Part shown: one piece after another, positions 54,598-63,414 of the stretch
Position numbering within the stretch: position 1 is the stretch's first letter
How the letters are laid out: every line of letters begins with the position of its first letter
DNA from: Pedobacter psychrodurus
Lineage (GTDB): Bacteria; Bacteroidota; Bacteroidia; Sphingobacteriales; Sphingobacteriaceae
Length of the DNA stretch: 64,000 nucleotides
Assembly: GCF_004331735.1 (NCBI RefSeq)
Contig: NZ_SJSO01000017.1
Span: 1 to 64,000, forward strand
Direction: 5' to 3'
Made by a program: the position numbers and the translations under genes
Notes under the pieces: generated by a model
The model's database searches: none
Told to the model about the DNA's origin: nothing
The model's input: only the letters and a program-made list of their open reading frames with translations

Positions 54598-54626
54598 CAG
54601 GATGACGATTCTCTTGTTGTATTTAA

Positions 54627-54959
54627 TTAAGCAGCAATCACCTCTGCAACTTCATCAGCAGAAATATCGCTATGTGATGCTTCTAATACGCAATCGCCAT
54701 CTTTAATCAATAAAATCTGTGGCGATTGATGTGCTACCTGAAAAACTTCGGCAATCTGGTTGGAAATATCACGGTAGCTAATCAGATCTAAAAAATAAAG
54801 TTTGGTATCTGCCGGAATGATCTCCCAGTCAAATTCAAAATTCTTTTTAGCCATCAAACTAATAGAGCAACGTGTACTGTGCTTGAAAATAAGACTAAAA
54901 CCAGTTGCATTCTTGATCTCGTCAAGCTGTTCTATTGAAGTTAAGTTAACCCAAGTCAT
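54627..54959 (-). CDS. ytxJ: Bacillithiol-system redox protein YtxJ
   Basis: A 110-residue thioredoxin-fold protein matching the YtxJ family: 'LIFKHSTRCSISLMAKKNF' with the single active Cys31, 'KLYFLDLISYRDISNQIAE' and 'HQSPQILLIKDG'. YtxJ is a monothiol protein linked to bacillithiol metabolism and found in Firmicutes and Bacteroidota. It probably reduces bacillithiol-protein mixed disulfides in the cytoplasm. A terminator follows the gene and a 40-residue lipoprotein gene lies upstream on the same strand. Confidence 0.9.
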   Translation of the reverse strand: MTWVNLTSIEQLDEIKNATGFSLIFKHSTRCSISLMAKKNFEFDWEIIPADTKLYFLDLISYRDISNQIAEVFQVAHQSPQILLIKDGDCVLEASHSDISADEVAEVIAA

Positions 54960-55047
54960 GATTTATACGTATTGTTTTACAGGATAACAATTACAGTTAA
55001 ATAAAGTTCTGTAAATGACCTGAATATGAGATTACAAATGAGGTAGA

Positions 55048-55170
55048 TTAATTCCTTCTGCGTTTTCCTTCTGGATAAGATCCATAAGCAGGACAAAGTT
55101 TAGAAGAACAAGACTCTAAAATGGTTATGGTGCAGAACACCGCCAATAGTAAGATGGCTACTTTTTTCAT
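55048..55170 (-). CDS. Small lipoprotein (40 aa)
   Basis: An ATG at 55168-55170 (minus strand) opens a 40-codon frame ending TAA at 55048-55050. The product starts MKKVAILLLAVFCTITILES and has Cys21 as the probable lipid-modified residue, giving a mature peptide of 20 residues: CSSKLCPAYGSYPEGKRRRN. The basic n-region, hydrophobic core and Ser-Cys-Ser-Ser junction are those of a lipoprotein. Short lipoproteins with a C-P-A-Y type tail are common in this phylum and often unannotated. Function unknown. Confidence 0.65.
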   Translation of the reverse strand: MKKVAILLLAVFCTITILESCSSKLCPAYGSYPEGKRRRN

Positions 55171-55285
55171 CCGTATATATTTGTTATTTCAATGGTAATG
55201 AAGCGATCATGATTAGTCATAATAGTTTCATCGGATCTGATAATTTTTAAACTTCTAAGTTACAAATATTTATTAAAACGCAAGT

Positions 55286-55777
55286 TTAAATTTGAGCCGA
55301 AAAATCAGCCATTTTAATGGCAGTAATTGCAGCTTCATCACCTTTATTGCCATGTTTCCCACCAGCACGGTCTTGTGCTTGCTCCAGGTTATTAGTTGTT
55401 AAAACCCCGAAGATAACCGGTTTACTATACTTAATGCCAACGTTGGTTACCCCTTGGGCTACTGCGTCGCAAATAAAATCGAAATGTTTCGTGTCGCCCT
55501 GGATTACGCAACCTAAACATATTATCGCATCTATATCATTTCTTTTGCTTAATAAAATTTCTGCACCACCTGTTAATTCAAAACTTCCTGGTACGGGTAA
55601 AGAAATTATATTTTCTTCCTTAACGCCATTAGCTAAAAGCGTTTTTAATGCACCATTGTATAAAGCGCCGGTAATTTCGGCATTCCACTCCGCTACAATA
55701 ATTCCGAATTTATAGTTTGCTCCATTAGGAACTGTGGTATGAGAGAAATCAGATAGATTTTTTAATTGTGTTGACAT
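55286..55777 (-). CDS. ribH: 6,7-dimethyl-8-ribityllumazine synthase
   Basis: A 163-residue protein, normal for RibH. 'KFGIIVAEWNAEITGALYNG', 'ENIISLPVPGSFELTGGAEI', 'AIICLGCVIQGDTKHFDFIC' (with the catalytic His) and 'VIFGVLTTNNLEQAQDRAGG' are the conserved blocks. It condenses 5-amino-6-ribitylaminouracil with dihydroxybutanone phosphate, the next-to-last step of riboflavin synthesis, and forms an icosahedral shell in many bacteria. The gene is alone here. A consensus -7 box only 4 nt upstream suggests a leaderless transcript. Confidence 0.95.
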   Translation of the reverse strand: MSTQLKNLSDFSHTTVPNGANYKFGIIVAEWNAEITGALYNGALKTLLANGVKEENIISLPVPGSFELTGGAEILLSKRNDIDAIICLGCVIQGDTKHFDFICDAVAQGVTNVGIKYSKPVIFGVLTTNNLEQAQDRAGGKHGNKGDEAAITAIKMADFSAQI

Positions 55778-55781
55778 GGAG

Positions 55782-55789
55782 CAAAGATA
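55782..55789 (-). promoter_or_regulatory. -7 box of ribH
   Basis: On the minus strand TATCTTTG matches TAnnTTTG and ends 4 nt before the ribH ATG, so transcription would begin at or very near the start codon. No good -33 box is seen. Confidence 0.4.
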
Positions 55790-55941
55790 ATGTTATGCTT
55801 TGAATGTTAAAAACGTTAATGTTTGCGGCTTGTAACATTTAATGTATTAATAATTAGATTCGTATAATAATCAGATAAAATATTAACCTCTTATGGAATT
55901 TTAGTATTTGTCCCATCTCTATTAAAACTCAAAGCTATTTT

Positions 55942-58900
55942 ATGAACTTATCTTTACGCTTTTCCACTTTATTACTTTTCATCCTTTGGTTTTCGTTCGA
56001 TGCGGCTGCGCAGCATAAATATACCCTGGCAGATTTTTATCGGATTGATTCTATTGCGAACCAGGGCAAACCTAAGGATGCTTTGGCTTTGATCGAAAAA
56101 ATAAATAAACAGGCACACCAAGATCGTAATGCCCAATTACTGATCAAATCGGTTATTTATAGAATGATGTTTCAAGGTTATTTGGAAGAGAATGCCTTTG
56201 ATAAAATCTTGATTAATCTGCGTGAAGATATTACCAATGCCAAACAGCCCGAAAAAAGCATTCTACAATCACTTTTAGCCGAAACTTATTGGAATTATTT
56301 GCAACAAAATAGGTGGCAGATTAGTCAGCGCACACAAGTGCAAGGCGATATGGGTAATGATATTAAAACATGGAGCATTAAAAAACTGAGCGATGAAACG
56401 GTAAAATACTATCTGTTATCATTAAACGAAGTTCAACTTTTGCAACAAACCAAAGTTGATGTTTTGGATGCTGTTTTAGCAGGTGATAAAAATAACCGGA
56501 GTTACAGACCAACGCTGTATGACCTACTTGCACACAGGGCCATCGATGTTTTTAGCAATACACAAATTAACCTTACACAATATGACGATGATTTAGTTGA
56601 TATGAGTGATGCTGCTTGGTTTGGCAACAGACAAGGTTTTTTAGCCATGGAACTACCGAAAGATAGCACATTGTTTAAACCGCAAGCTTTGCAATTGTTT
56701 AGAAACCTGATCAAATTTCATCAAAACAGGAATAATTTATCTGCACTGGCCGATGTTGATTTAAAACGGCTAAAGTTTGTGCAACAAAATTTTAATGGCG
56801 ATAACCAAGACTTGTATTATAACGCATTAAACCGGTTAGCCGAGCAAAGCATGCAAACGGAAGTTTATACTGATATTTTATACGAACAGGCTAACATGCA
56901 TAAAAATGCAACTTTACCAATTGATACCAATAAACAGAACCTGATTAAAGCTATAGCCTTAGCCGAAAAAGCCGTTGATGCTTATCCAAAAAGTATTGGT
57001 GCACAAAATGCCAGGAATTTAATTGAGCAGATAGAAAGCAGTGAATTATCAATTAAAACCAAGGGGTATGTTCTGCCGGATAAACCTATACAGCTGCACT
57101 TATCGTACAAAAATGCTGATACCATACAACTTAGGTTATTTAAATCCCCTGATTTTCAGGTTGAGTACCAGCAATTTAAAAGCAAGGCAGATTTTTTGAC
57201 TTTTTTCACTAAAAATAAAATAATAAAGCAGTGGACTGTAATTATACCAAAAACAGGCGACTACCAAACCCATACTTTAATTGATAAAATAGATGGTTTA
57301 GCACTTGGTGCTTATACCTTGATTGCCCAAACCATTAACCACAAACAAAAAGATAGCGTTTACAGCAACGTCGACTTTAAGGTTACAGCGATGGCGGTAA
57401 TTAACAGGCGCAATATCGAAAAACATGAATATTTTGTGAATCAACTTAGTGATGGAGCACCTTTAAAAAATGTCAAAATTCAACAACGGCGATATGATTA
57501 CAATACCCGAAAATTTATTGATGGCGCTTTAATTACCACTAACGATAAAGGTTATGCCAGCACAAATGAAACTGATAGGAACATGTCATACGCGGTGGTT
57601 AGCCTCGGGAAAGATGAATTGAAATTAAACGTCAATAATTATAATAACTATCAGGATGAGGAGGATAAAGAACGCGTAATTCTTTTTATTGATAGGCCGA
57701 TCTATCGCCCGGGACAAACCATTTATTATAAAGGCCTGTTCTTGAAATCTGAAAAGGGCAAAAATAAAATTGTGGTAAATAAGGTACTTGAGGTTTTTTT
57801 TAATGATGCCAATGGTAAGGAAATAGCAACAAAAAATGTTACCAGTAATGATTATGGTACTTTTCAAGGCTCCTTTAGTATTCCAATGGGAAAGCTAAAC
57901 GGCAATATGGAGATCGAAACTGATTATGGAAGCATTAGCGTACAGGTTGAGGAATATAAACGCCCAACTTTTGAGATTGTTTTTGATAAGCCCAACCAAA
58001 AATACAAATTGAACGATAGTATTAAAGTAGAAGGTAAAGCCAGTGCTTTTTCTGGATATTCAGTAAACAATGCGAAAATAAATTATAAAGTTTTTCGTAG
58101 AGTAATGGATGAGATTCGCTTAACATTTGCCCAACGTAGTGCTATTTATGGTTCAAGTATATATTCTGAAAGGAAACAGATTGCCATTGGAAAAACAAAT
58201 ACCAAGACAGGTGGAAAATTCGAGATTACCTTTTTTGCAAAAGCTACCGATATCAGGCAAAATTACAGTTATGAAATTGTAGCTGATATAACCGATTTAA
58301 ACGGCGAAACCAGAACGAAAAGTACCAGCATCAATGTAGGGCAAAAAGATATTAATCTTAATATTAGCACAGAGCAGGTTATTTATGTAAGTAATAAAAC
58401 AGATAGCATCCCGTTTTGGATAACCAATTTAAACAACGAGCCTATAAAAGCTAATGTTAAAGCAGAATGGAGTTTGTTACAATCGCCACCGAGGTTAATG
58501 AACAAGAGTCCTTTTTATGCCGAAAACCATGCAATGAGCAAGGAAGAGTTTATTAAGAATTTTCCGGATGAGGATTATAATAATGAACTCGAAATAGCCA
58601 AATGGCCTGTAAAATCGGTAGAACTGAAACAAAACCTCTCTATTGATCATGGGCGTGGAAACCTAACCTTTAATCAAAAGACCCTAAAGCCAGGCTGTTA
58701 TAAAATAAGCCTGTTGGCTGTAAACGAACAGAAAGATACCATTAAAGTTGACAAGTATTTAGTGGTTTATAACGATCAGCCTGCTGTAATACAGTCGAAT
58801 GTCGAATGGATTGCACCTGAAGTAAGCGTAATAAAACCAACTGAAAGTGCTGTTTTTCGTTTGGCTGGTTTGGCCAATAACAGTAAAGCTTATTACGAAG

Positions 58901-61900
58901 TTTATTATCGTAACAGTATTGCCGAAAAAGTTTGGATCAACCTATTGCCTAAACAAAGCATAGTTAAAATTAAACCACAGGCAAATTACGAAGATGGTTT
59001 CGCCGTACAATTTACCATGATACATCAAGGTACGGTTTACAATTCGATGCAGCAGGTTAAAATTATTGAACCTGAAAAAGAATTGAATATTAAATTTTTA
59101 ACTTTTAGAGATAAACTACAACCTGGAGAAAAGGAAAGTTGGAAGCTGCAGATCAGTAATAAAAATGGTGAGAAGCAGATGGCCGAAATGGTGGCTACGC
59201 TTTACGATGCAAGTTTAGATAATCTGAAAAGAATGGATTGGAATACGCATCTACCAACAGGCTTTAACTACTATTATTACAACTGGAATTTTAATACCAA
59301 TGATATCACAAATCCAAGTTATTTATGGTTTTTAAGGAATAATCGGAATTATGCAGTGGTTACACGTGGTTATGAAAGCCTGAATTTATTTGGTTACAAT
59401 TATTATGGCGGGTACAACTATAGTTACCACAATTACATCAACAATTTAAAAAGACCAAAAAAAAGAGGCTTATCTCCTGAGGCTATTCAGAAATTAGCTG
59501 AGTTGGCTAATGGCAAATTAACCTATGGAGTGGTATTCGATAGTCAGGGAGAGACATTACCAGGCGTACAGGTGAAATTTGGCAAAATAGTAACCACTAC
59601 TAATGTTTTTGGAATTTATACTATTGATGCTAAAGTAGGGGAGACATTGAATTTTGCTTATTTAGGCTTTAAAAACCATGCTATAAAAGTAGGAGCTAAA
59701 AAGCGTATTGATGTAACCCTCAAAGAAGATGGAAATGCTTTGAATGAAGTAGTGGTCGCGGGTTATGGTGCGCAGAGAAAAGAAACCATGTCTGCAGCGG
59801 CAATACAAATTAGAGGTGTATCGAGCTTGAAAGGGAAGGCAGCTGGCTTGGCTACAGATGCTATTTATGGCAGTAGATCTGCAGATACAATGCTCTTTGC
59901 AATGGCTGGTGAAGATAAGTCAGCAACACTACGTCAGGAAGTGGAGTCACTTAAAAACAAAAAAACAAATATTACCGCACGTACTAACTTCAACGAGCTT
60001 GCATTCTTTTATCCGCAGTTGTTAACAGATGCCAAAGGCGAAATCAAGATCGAGTTTACCATACCCCAAAGTTTAACCCGATATAAGATGATGGGTTTTG
60101 CGCATACTAAAGATTTAAAAACAACATCCATCACCAATGAGCTGGTTACGCAAAAGCAATTGGCTATTGCCATAAATGCCCCTCGTTTTTTCAGGGAAGG
60201 AGATACGATTTTATTAAGTGCCAAACTGAATAACCTGGCCGGTAAAAAACTTGTTGGCAATGCCAGTTTAGAACTTACGGATGCCTTAACTGCAAAACCA
60301 ATCCGAATTTTTGAGGCAAACGAAAAAACCGAAAAAACTTTCGAGGTTGATCATGCGGGCAATGCAGTTTTAAAATGGACATTAATTATTCCATCAGGCA
60401 TTGGTGCCATAACCTATAAAGTTTTGGCCCAAAGCGGTAGGTTTAGCGATGGAGAAGAAAACACCATTCCGGTTTTAGCAAATGCCATGTTGGTTACCGA
60501 AAGTATGCCCATAAATGTACGCGGTAATACTACTAAAACTTTCGATTTTGAGAAACTGGAGAAATCAGGCGCTTCAAAAACTTTACGCAACCAAAGTTTA
60601 ACTTTCGAGTTTACCTCAAATCCGGTTTGGTACGCGGTACAGGCACTACCATATTTAATGGAATATCCTTATGAGTGTGCTGAACAAACTTTTAGCCGGT
60701 TTTATGCCAATAGTTTTGCAACAGGGATCATTAACGCATCACCAAAAATTAAAACCGTTTTTGAGCAGTGGCAAAATACCAATAACGGTCAGGCACTTTT
60801 ATCTAACCTGGAGAAAAACCAGGAATTAAAATCAATTTTGTTAGAAGAAACACCATGGGTACGCAATGCAGATAACGAAAATGAGCGTAAAAAACGTTTG
60901 GCTGTGCTTTTCGATTTAAATAGAATGACTTACGAATTGAAAAACAATTTCGAAAAGCTGGAGAAAATGCAATTTAATAATGGTGCTTTTCCCTGGTTTA
61001 ATGGTATGCAAGAAGATCGCTACATTACCCAGCATATTGTTTTGGGGATGGGCCAGTTAAAAAAAATAAAACTGATCGACGAAAAGGCTTACCCTAATTT
61101 TAATGTAATGCTTAACAAAGCCATTATTTATTTGGATGGGCAATTGGTAAAAAATTATAAGAATGAAGTTGAAGGGAAACGCTTTGCCTACTTGCCACTG
61201 CATTACCTCTTCGCCAGAAGTTATACCGATCAAAAAAATACAACTGTAGATTTTACAAAAGCCAAAGATTTTTACCTCAAAAAATTAGCCGCCAACTGGA
61301 AAACATTCGATACCTATCAGTTGGCGCAGACTGCGCTGGTTTTAAGTAGAAACGGCAATAATTTGGAAGCAAAAAAGATCATTACATTGTTAAATCAAAC
61401 TGCGCAGCAGCATGGTGAAATGGGCATGTACTGGGCTACGAATAAAGCGGGCTGGTGGTGGTACCAAAGCCCGATTGAGACACAGGCGTTATTGATTGAG
61501 GCTTTTGATGAAGTAGCCAACGATACTAAGGCTGTAGAAGAAATGAAAATCTGGTTACTTAAGAACAAACAAACAAATGATTGGAAAACGACTAAAGCTA
61601 CTGCTGCTGCCTGTTATGCCCTGTTAATGAAGGGTGCCGATTTATTAAGCGAAAGTAATGAGCCGGAGATTATGATCGGAAATCAAAAACTAGCCGATTT
61701 ACAGCAGCTAAATGCCACAAAAGAAGCTGGAACGGGCTATCAAAAGTTAACCATTGCAGGTACTGATGTTAAACCAGAAATGGGCAAAGTACAGGTTAAA
61801 AATAACAACAAAACAATCGCGTGGGGAGCGCTTTATTGGCAGTATTTTGAGCAATTGGATAAAATAACCACAGCAAGTACAGGTGTTAAAATCAAAAAGC

Positions 61901-62304
61901 AGTTGTTTATCCAAAAAGCAAGTGATAAAGGCGATATTTTGACCCCATTAACTGCAACAAATATTTTAGCTCCCGGCGATTTATTGAAAGTGCGTATAGA
62001 AATTTATTGTGATCGAAATATGGAGTATATTCATTTGAAAGATATGCGTTCATCGGGTTTTGAGCCTGTAAATGTTATCTCTCGGTATAAATACCAGGAT
62101 GGTTTGGGTTATTACGAAAGCACAAAAGATGCTTCAACCAATTTCTTCATCAGTTATATGCCAAAGGGAACCTATGTATTCGAGTATCCAATACGGGTTA
62201 CACATGCCGGAAATTTTTCTAATGGAATTACCAGTTTGCAAAGCATGTATGCGCCAGAGTTTACTACGCATTCTGCAGGGATAAGGGTAAATGTAAAACC
62301 TTAG
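55942..62304 (+). CDS. Alpha-2-macroglobulin-family protein with embedded SusC-type domain
   Basis: A 2120-residue exported protein with signal peptide about 1-23 and no lipobox. Residues about 25-350 are helical. MG domains follow, with the MG2 signature near 575 (VILFIDRPIYRPGQTIYYKG) and 'VEEYKRPTFEI' after it. The A2M block includes 'RTNFNELAFFYPQLLTDAKG' and 'IPQSLTRYKMMGFAHTKD'. The thioester CAEQ is intact at 1579-1582 (YPYECAEQTFSRFYA), then the toroid domain. Between MG parts, residues about 1194-1315 form a CarboxypepD_reg segment (YGVVFDSQGETLPGVQVKFG) ending in the SusC-like ALNEVVVAGYGAQRK at 1266. It probably traps proteases or attacking proteins. No pbpC gene is adjacent, unlike the common bacterial A2M pairing. 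Confidence 0.9.
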   Translation: MNLSLRFSTLLLFILWFSFDAAAQHKYTLADFYRIDSIANQGKPKDALALIEKINKQAHQDRNAQLLIKSVIYRMMFQGYLEENAFDKILINLREDITNAKQPEKSILQSLLAETYWNYLQQNRWQISQRTQVQGDMGNDIKTWSIKKLSDETVKYYLLSLNEVQLLQQTKVDVLDAVLAGDKNNRSYRPTLYDLLAHRAIDVFSNTQINLTQYDDDLVDMSDAAWFGNRQGFLAMELPKDSTLFKPQALQLFRNLIKFHQNRNNLSALADVDLKRLKFVQQNFNGDNQDLYYNALNRLAEQSMQTEVYTDILYEQANMHKNATLPIDTNKQNLIKAIALAEKAVDAYPKSIGAQNARNLIEQIESSELSIKTKGYVLPDKPIQLHLSYKNADTIQLRLFKSPDFQVEYQQFKSKADFLTFFTKNKIIKQWTVIIPKTGDYQTHTLIDKIDGLALGAYTLIAQTINHKQKDSVYSNVDFKVTAMAVINRRNIEKHEYFVNQLSDGAPLKNVKIQQRRYDYNTRKFIDGALITTNDKGYASTNETDRNMSYAVVSLGKDELKLNVNNYNNYQDEEDKERVILFIDRPIYRPGQTIYYKGLFLKSEKGKNKIVVNKVLEVFFNDANGKEIATKNVTSNDYGTFQGSFSIPMGKLNGNMEIETDYGSISVQVEEYKRPTFEIVFDKPNQKYKLNDSIKVEGKASAFSGYSVNNAKINYKVFRRVMDEIRLTFAQRSAIYGSSIYSERKQIAIGKTNTKTGGKFEITFFAKATDIRQNYSYEIVADITDLNGETRTKSTSINVGQKDINLNISTEQVIYVSNKTDSIPFWITNLNNEPIKANVKAEWSLLQSPPRLMNKSPFYAENHAMSKEEFIKNFPDEDYNNELEIAKWPVKSVELKQNLSIDHGRGNLTFNQKTLKPGCYKISLLAVNEQKDTIKVDKYLVVYNDQPAVIQSNVEWIAPEVSVIKPTESAVFRLAGLANNSKAYYEVYYRNSIAEKVWINLLPKQSIVKIKPQANYEDGFAVQFTMIHQGTVYNSMQQVKIIEPEKELNIKFLTFRDKLQPGEKESWKLQISNKNGEKQMAEMVATLYDASLDNLKRMDWNTHLPTGFNYYYYNWNFNTNDITNPSYLWFLRNNRNYAVVTRGYESLNLFGYNYYGGYNYSYHNYINNLKRPKKRGLSPEAIQKLAELANGKLTYGVVFDSQGETLPGVQVKFGKIVTTTNVFGIYTIDAKVGETLNFAYLGFKNHAIKVGAKKRIDVTLKEDGNALNEVVVAGYGAQRKETMSAAAIQIRGVSSLKGKAAGLATDAIYGSRSADTMLFAMAGEDKSATLRQEVESLKNKKTNITARTNFNELAFFYPQLLTDAKGEIKIEFTIPQSLTRYKMMGFAHTKDLKTTSITNELVTQKQLAIAINAPRFFREGDTILLSAKLNNLAGKKLVGNASLELTDALTAKPIRIFEANEKTEKTFEVDHAGNAVLKWTLIIPSGIGAITYKVLAQSGRFSDGEENTIPVLANAMLVTESMPINVRGNTTKTFDFEKLEKSGASKTLRNQSLTFEFTSNPVWYAVQALPYLMEYPYECAEQTFSRFYANSFATGIINASPKIKTVFEQWQNTNNGQALLSNLEKNQELKSILLEETPWVRNADNENERKKRLAVLFDLNRMTYELKNNFEKLEKMQFNNGAFPWFNGMQEDRYITQHIVLGMGQLKKIKLIDEKAYPNFNVMLNKAIIYLDGQLVKNYKNEVEGKRFAYLPLHYLFARSYTDQKNTTVDFTKAKDFYLKKLAANWKTFDTYQLAQTALVLSRNGNNLEAKKIITLLNQTAQQHGEMGMYWATNKAGWWWYQSPIETQALLIEAFDEVANDTKAVEEMKIWLLKNKQTNDWKTTKATAAACYALLMKGADLLSESNEPEIMIGNQKLADLQQLNATKEAGTGYQKLTIAGTDVKPEMGKVQVKNNNKTIAWGALYWQYFEQLDKITTASTGVKIKKQLFIQKASDKGDILTPLTATNILAPGDLLKVRIEIYCDRNMEYIHLKDMRSSGFEPVNVISRYKYQDGLGYYESTKDASTNFFISYMPKGTYVFEYPIRVTHAGNFSNGITSLQSMYAPEFTTHSAGIRVNVKP

Positions 62305-62314
62305 TTTTTAATTA

Positions 62315-62399
62315 TAAACCTCGTAGGTTTTTAAACGGCGGAGCCTTCAACGAGGCCGATAAAACTGTTAAAAAACCCGAGTTAAACCTGCGAGGTTTA
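62315..62399. repeat. Inverted repeat between convergent genes
   Basis: TAAACCTCGTAGGTTT (62315-62330) pairs with AAACCTGCGAGGTTTA (62384-62399), one mismatch, across 53 nt. Each arm is itself nearly palindromic. It could terminate both converging transcripts or be a dispersed repeat. Confidence 0.6.
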
Positions 62400-62406
62400 A
62401 ATTGCA

Positions 62407-63081
62407 TTAATTAAGTTTAATTCCGCCATAAGTTGCGCCAATAGGAATCACTTTTTCTCCAATCCAAATTTGGCTGCGGTCAAATTTGAAGACTTTGTTT
62501 TTGGCTACAATAAAAGCCCGGTGACACCGGATGAAATCTGTTTTTGGCAACAGTTCAGCCAAATCGTTAATGGTAATCCTCGAGCTTAAAAGTTTGTCTT
62601 TTAGTTGTATCTGGGTATAGTTGCCTGAGGCTTCCACGAAAAGAATTTCGGCTAACTCAACCTTAATTTGTTCATAGCCATCTTTTATAAAAATGTATTC
62701 CGTTTTTGTATCCTGTTTCTGGTTGCGCAAGTTAAGGAGCTCTTGGGCTTTATTGCAGGCTTTTAAGAAACGAGAAAGTGAGAAGGGTTTTAACAGATAG
62801 TCTACGGCATCGAGTTCAAAACTTTGTACCGCATGCTCCGTGTAGGCTGTGGTAAAAATAACCATGGGTGGCTTGGTCAAACTTTTTAAAAAATCGATAC
62901 CACTAATATCTGGCATTTTGATATCCAGAAAAATCAGGTCAACCTTGTTGTGCTGAAGGTAACTGATGGCCGAAAAAGCATCTGTAAAAATTTGCTGTAA
63001 TGCTACAAATGGAACTTTTGAGGCATGCGATTTTATAATCTCTAACGCAATTGGTTCATCATCTATAGCAATGGCAATCAT
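62407..63081 (-). CDS. LytTR-family response regulator
   Basis: A 224-residue two-domain regulator. The receiver domain (about 1-118) has the acidic pocket DDE (7-9), phospho-acceptor Asp53 in IFLDIKMPDISG, Thr in IFTTAY and Lys98 in YLLKPF. The LytTR DNA-binding domain (about 128-224) shows 'EYIFIKDGYEQIKVELAEIL', 'VEASGNYTQIQL' and 'FIRCHRAFIVAKNKV'. It is phosphorylated by the LytS-type kinase encoded just upstream on the same strand, 333 nt away, and would control transcription. Targets are unknown. Confidence 0.92.
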   Translation of the reverse strand: MIAIAIDDEPIALEIIKSHASKVPFVALQQIFTDAFSAISYLQHNKVDLIFLDIKMPDISGIDFLKSLTKPPMVIFTTAYTEHAVQSFELDAVDYLLKPFSLSRFLKACNKAQELLNLRNQKQDTKTEYIFIKDGYEQIKVELAEILFVEASGNYTQIQLKDKLLSSRITINDLAELLPKTDFIRCHRAFIVAKNKVFKFDRSQIWIGEKVIPIGATYGGIKLN

Positions 63082-63177
63082 TTTTGGTTTATTCTTTTTA
63101 TTTATGGTCTTTTGTTATGCAATGACCTTTTTTAAAGATTCTTCATTATATTACAAATGATAAATTCTAAAAATCGG

Positions 63178-63268
63178 GCGTCATTCCCGCGCAGGCGGGA
63201 ATCTTAAAGTTAGGGCATTACGATTCCCAATCAACCCGATAGCTATCGGGTTGGGAATGATGAACCGC
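63178..63268 (+). repeat. Core A repeat with palindrome in its second loop
   Basis: Starts GCGTCATTCCCGCGCAGGCG and ends GGTTGGGAATGATG. The second hairpin (ATTCCCAA...TTGGGAAT) has CCCGATAGCTATCGGG (63235-63250) where copies at 12308 and 12914 have only a short loop. Confidence 0.75.
63235..63250. repeat. CCCGATAGCTATCGGG palindrome
   Basis: Perfect 16-bp palindrome lying inside the loop of the core A repeat. Confidence 0.8.
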
Positions 63269-63414
63269 CGATATCCTCATCACCACGCCAAAAAACTATC
63301 CTTGCATTATCCCAGCTCTAATATTTACATCAATAATATGGTTTTTTATGGAATTAATTATTCTTAAGCTCCTAAGCTTTTACAAATAGGGGCTGTCCTT
63401 ATAATCATGTAACA

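Larger units (their letters stand above)
53785..54626. other. Gene-free gap of about 840 nt filled with repeats
   Basis: Holds a compound repeat (53887-54105), remnants of the GGAGCGCAAAG family (54186-54430), and the terminator of the leftward ytxJ gene. An 86-residue frame across 54041-54301 runs through repeat DNA and is rejected. Confidence 0.6.
63082..63414. other. Gap between kinase and response regulator genes
   Basis: A core A repeat (63178-63268) lies in the middle, placed between two genes that otherwise would be read as one operon. No gene is seen. Confidence 0.55.

Noticed and set aside
1217..63268. CRISPR array among the repeats
   Set aside because: Repeats are irregularly spaced, of different lengths and palindromic throughout, with no regular spacer pattern and no cas genes.
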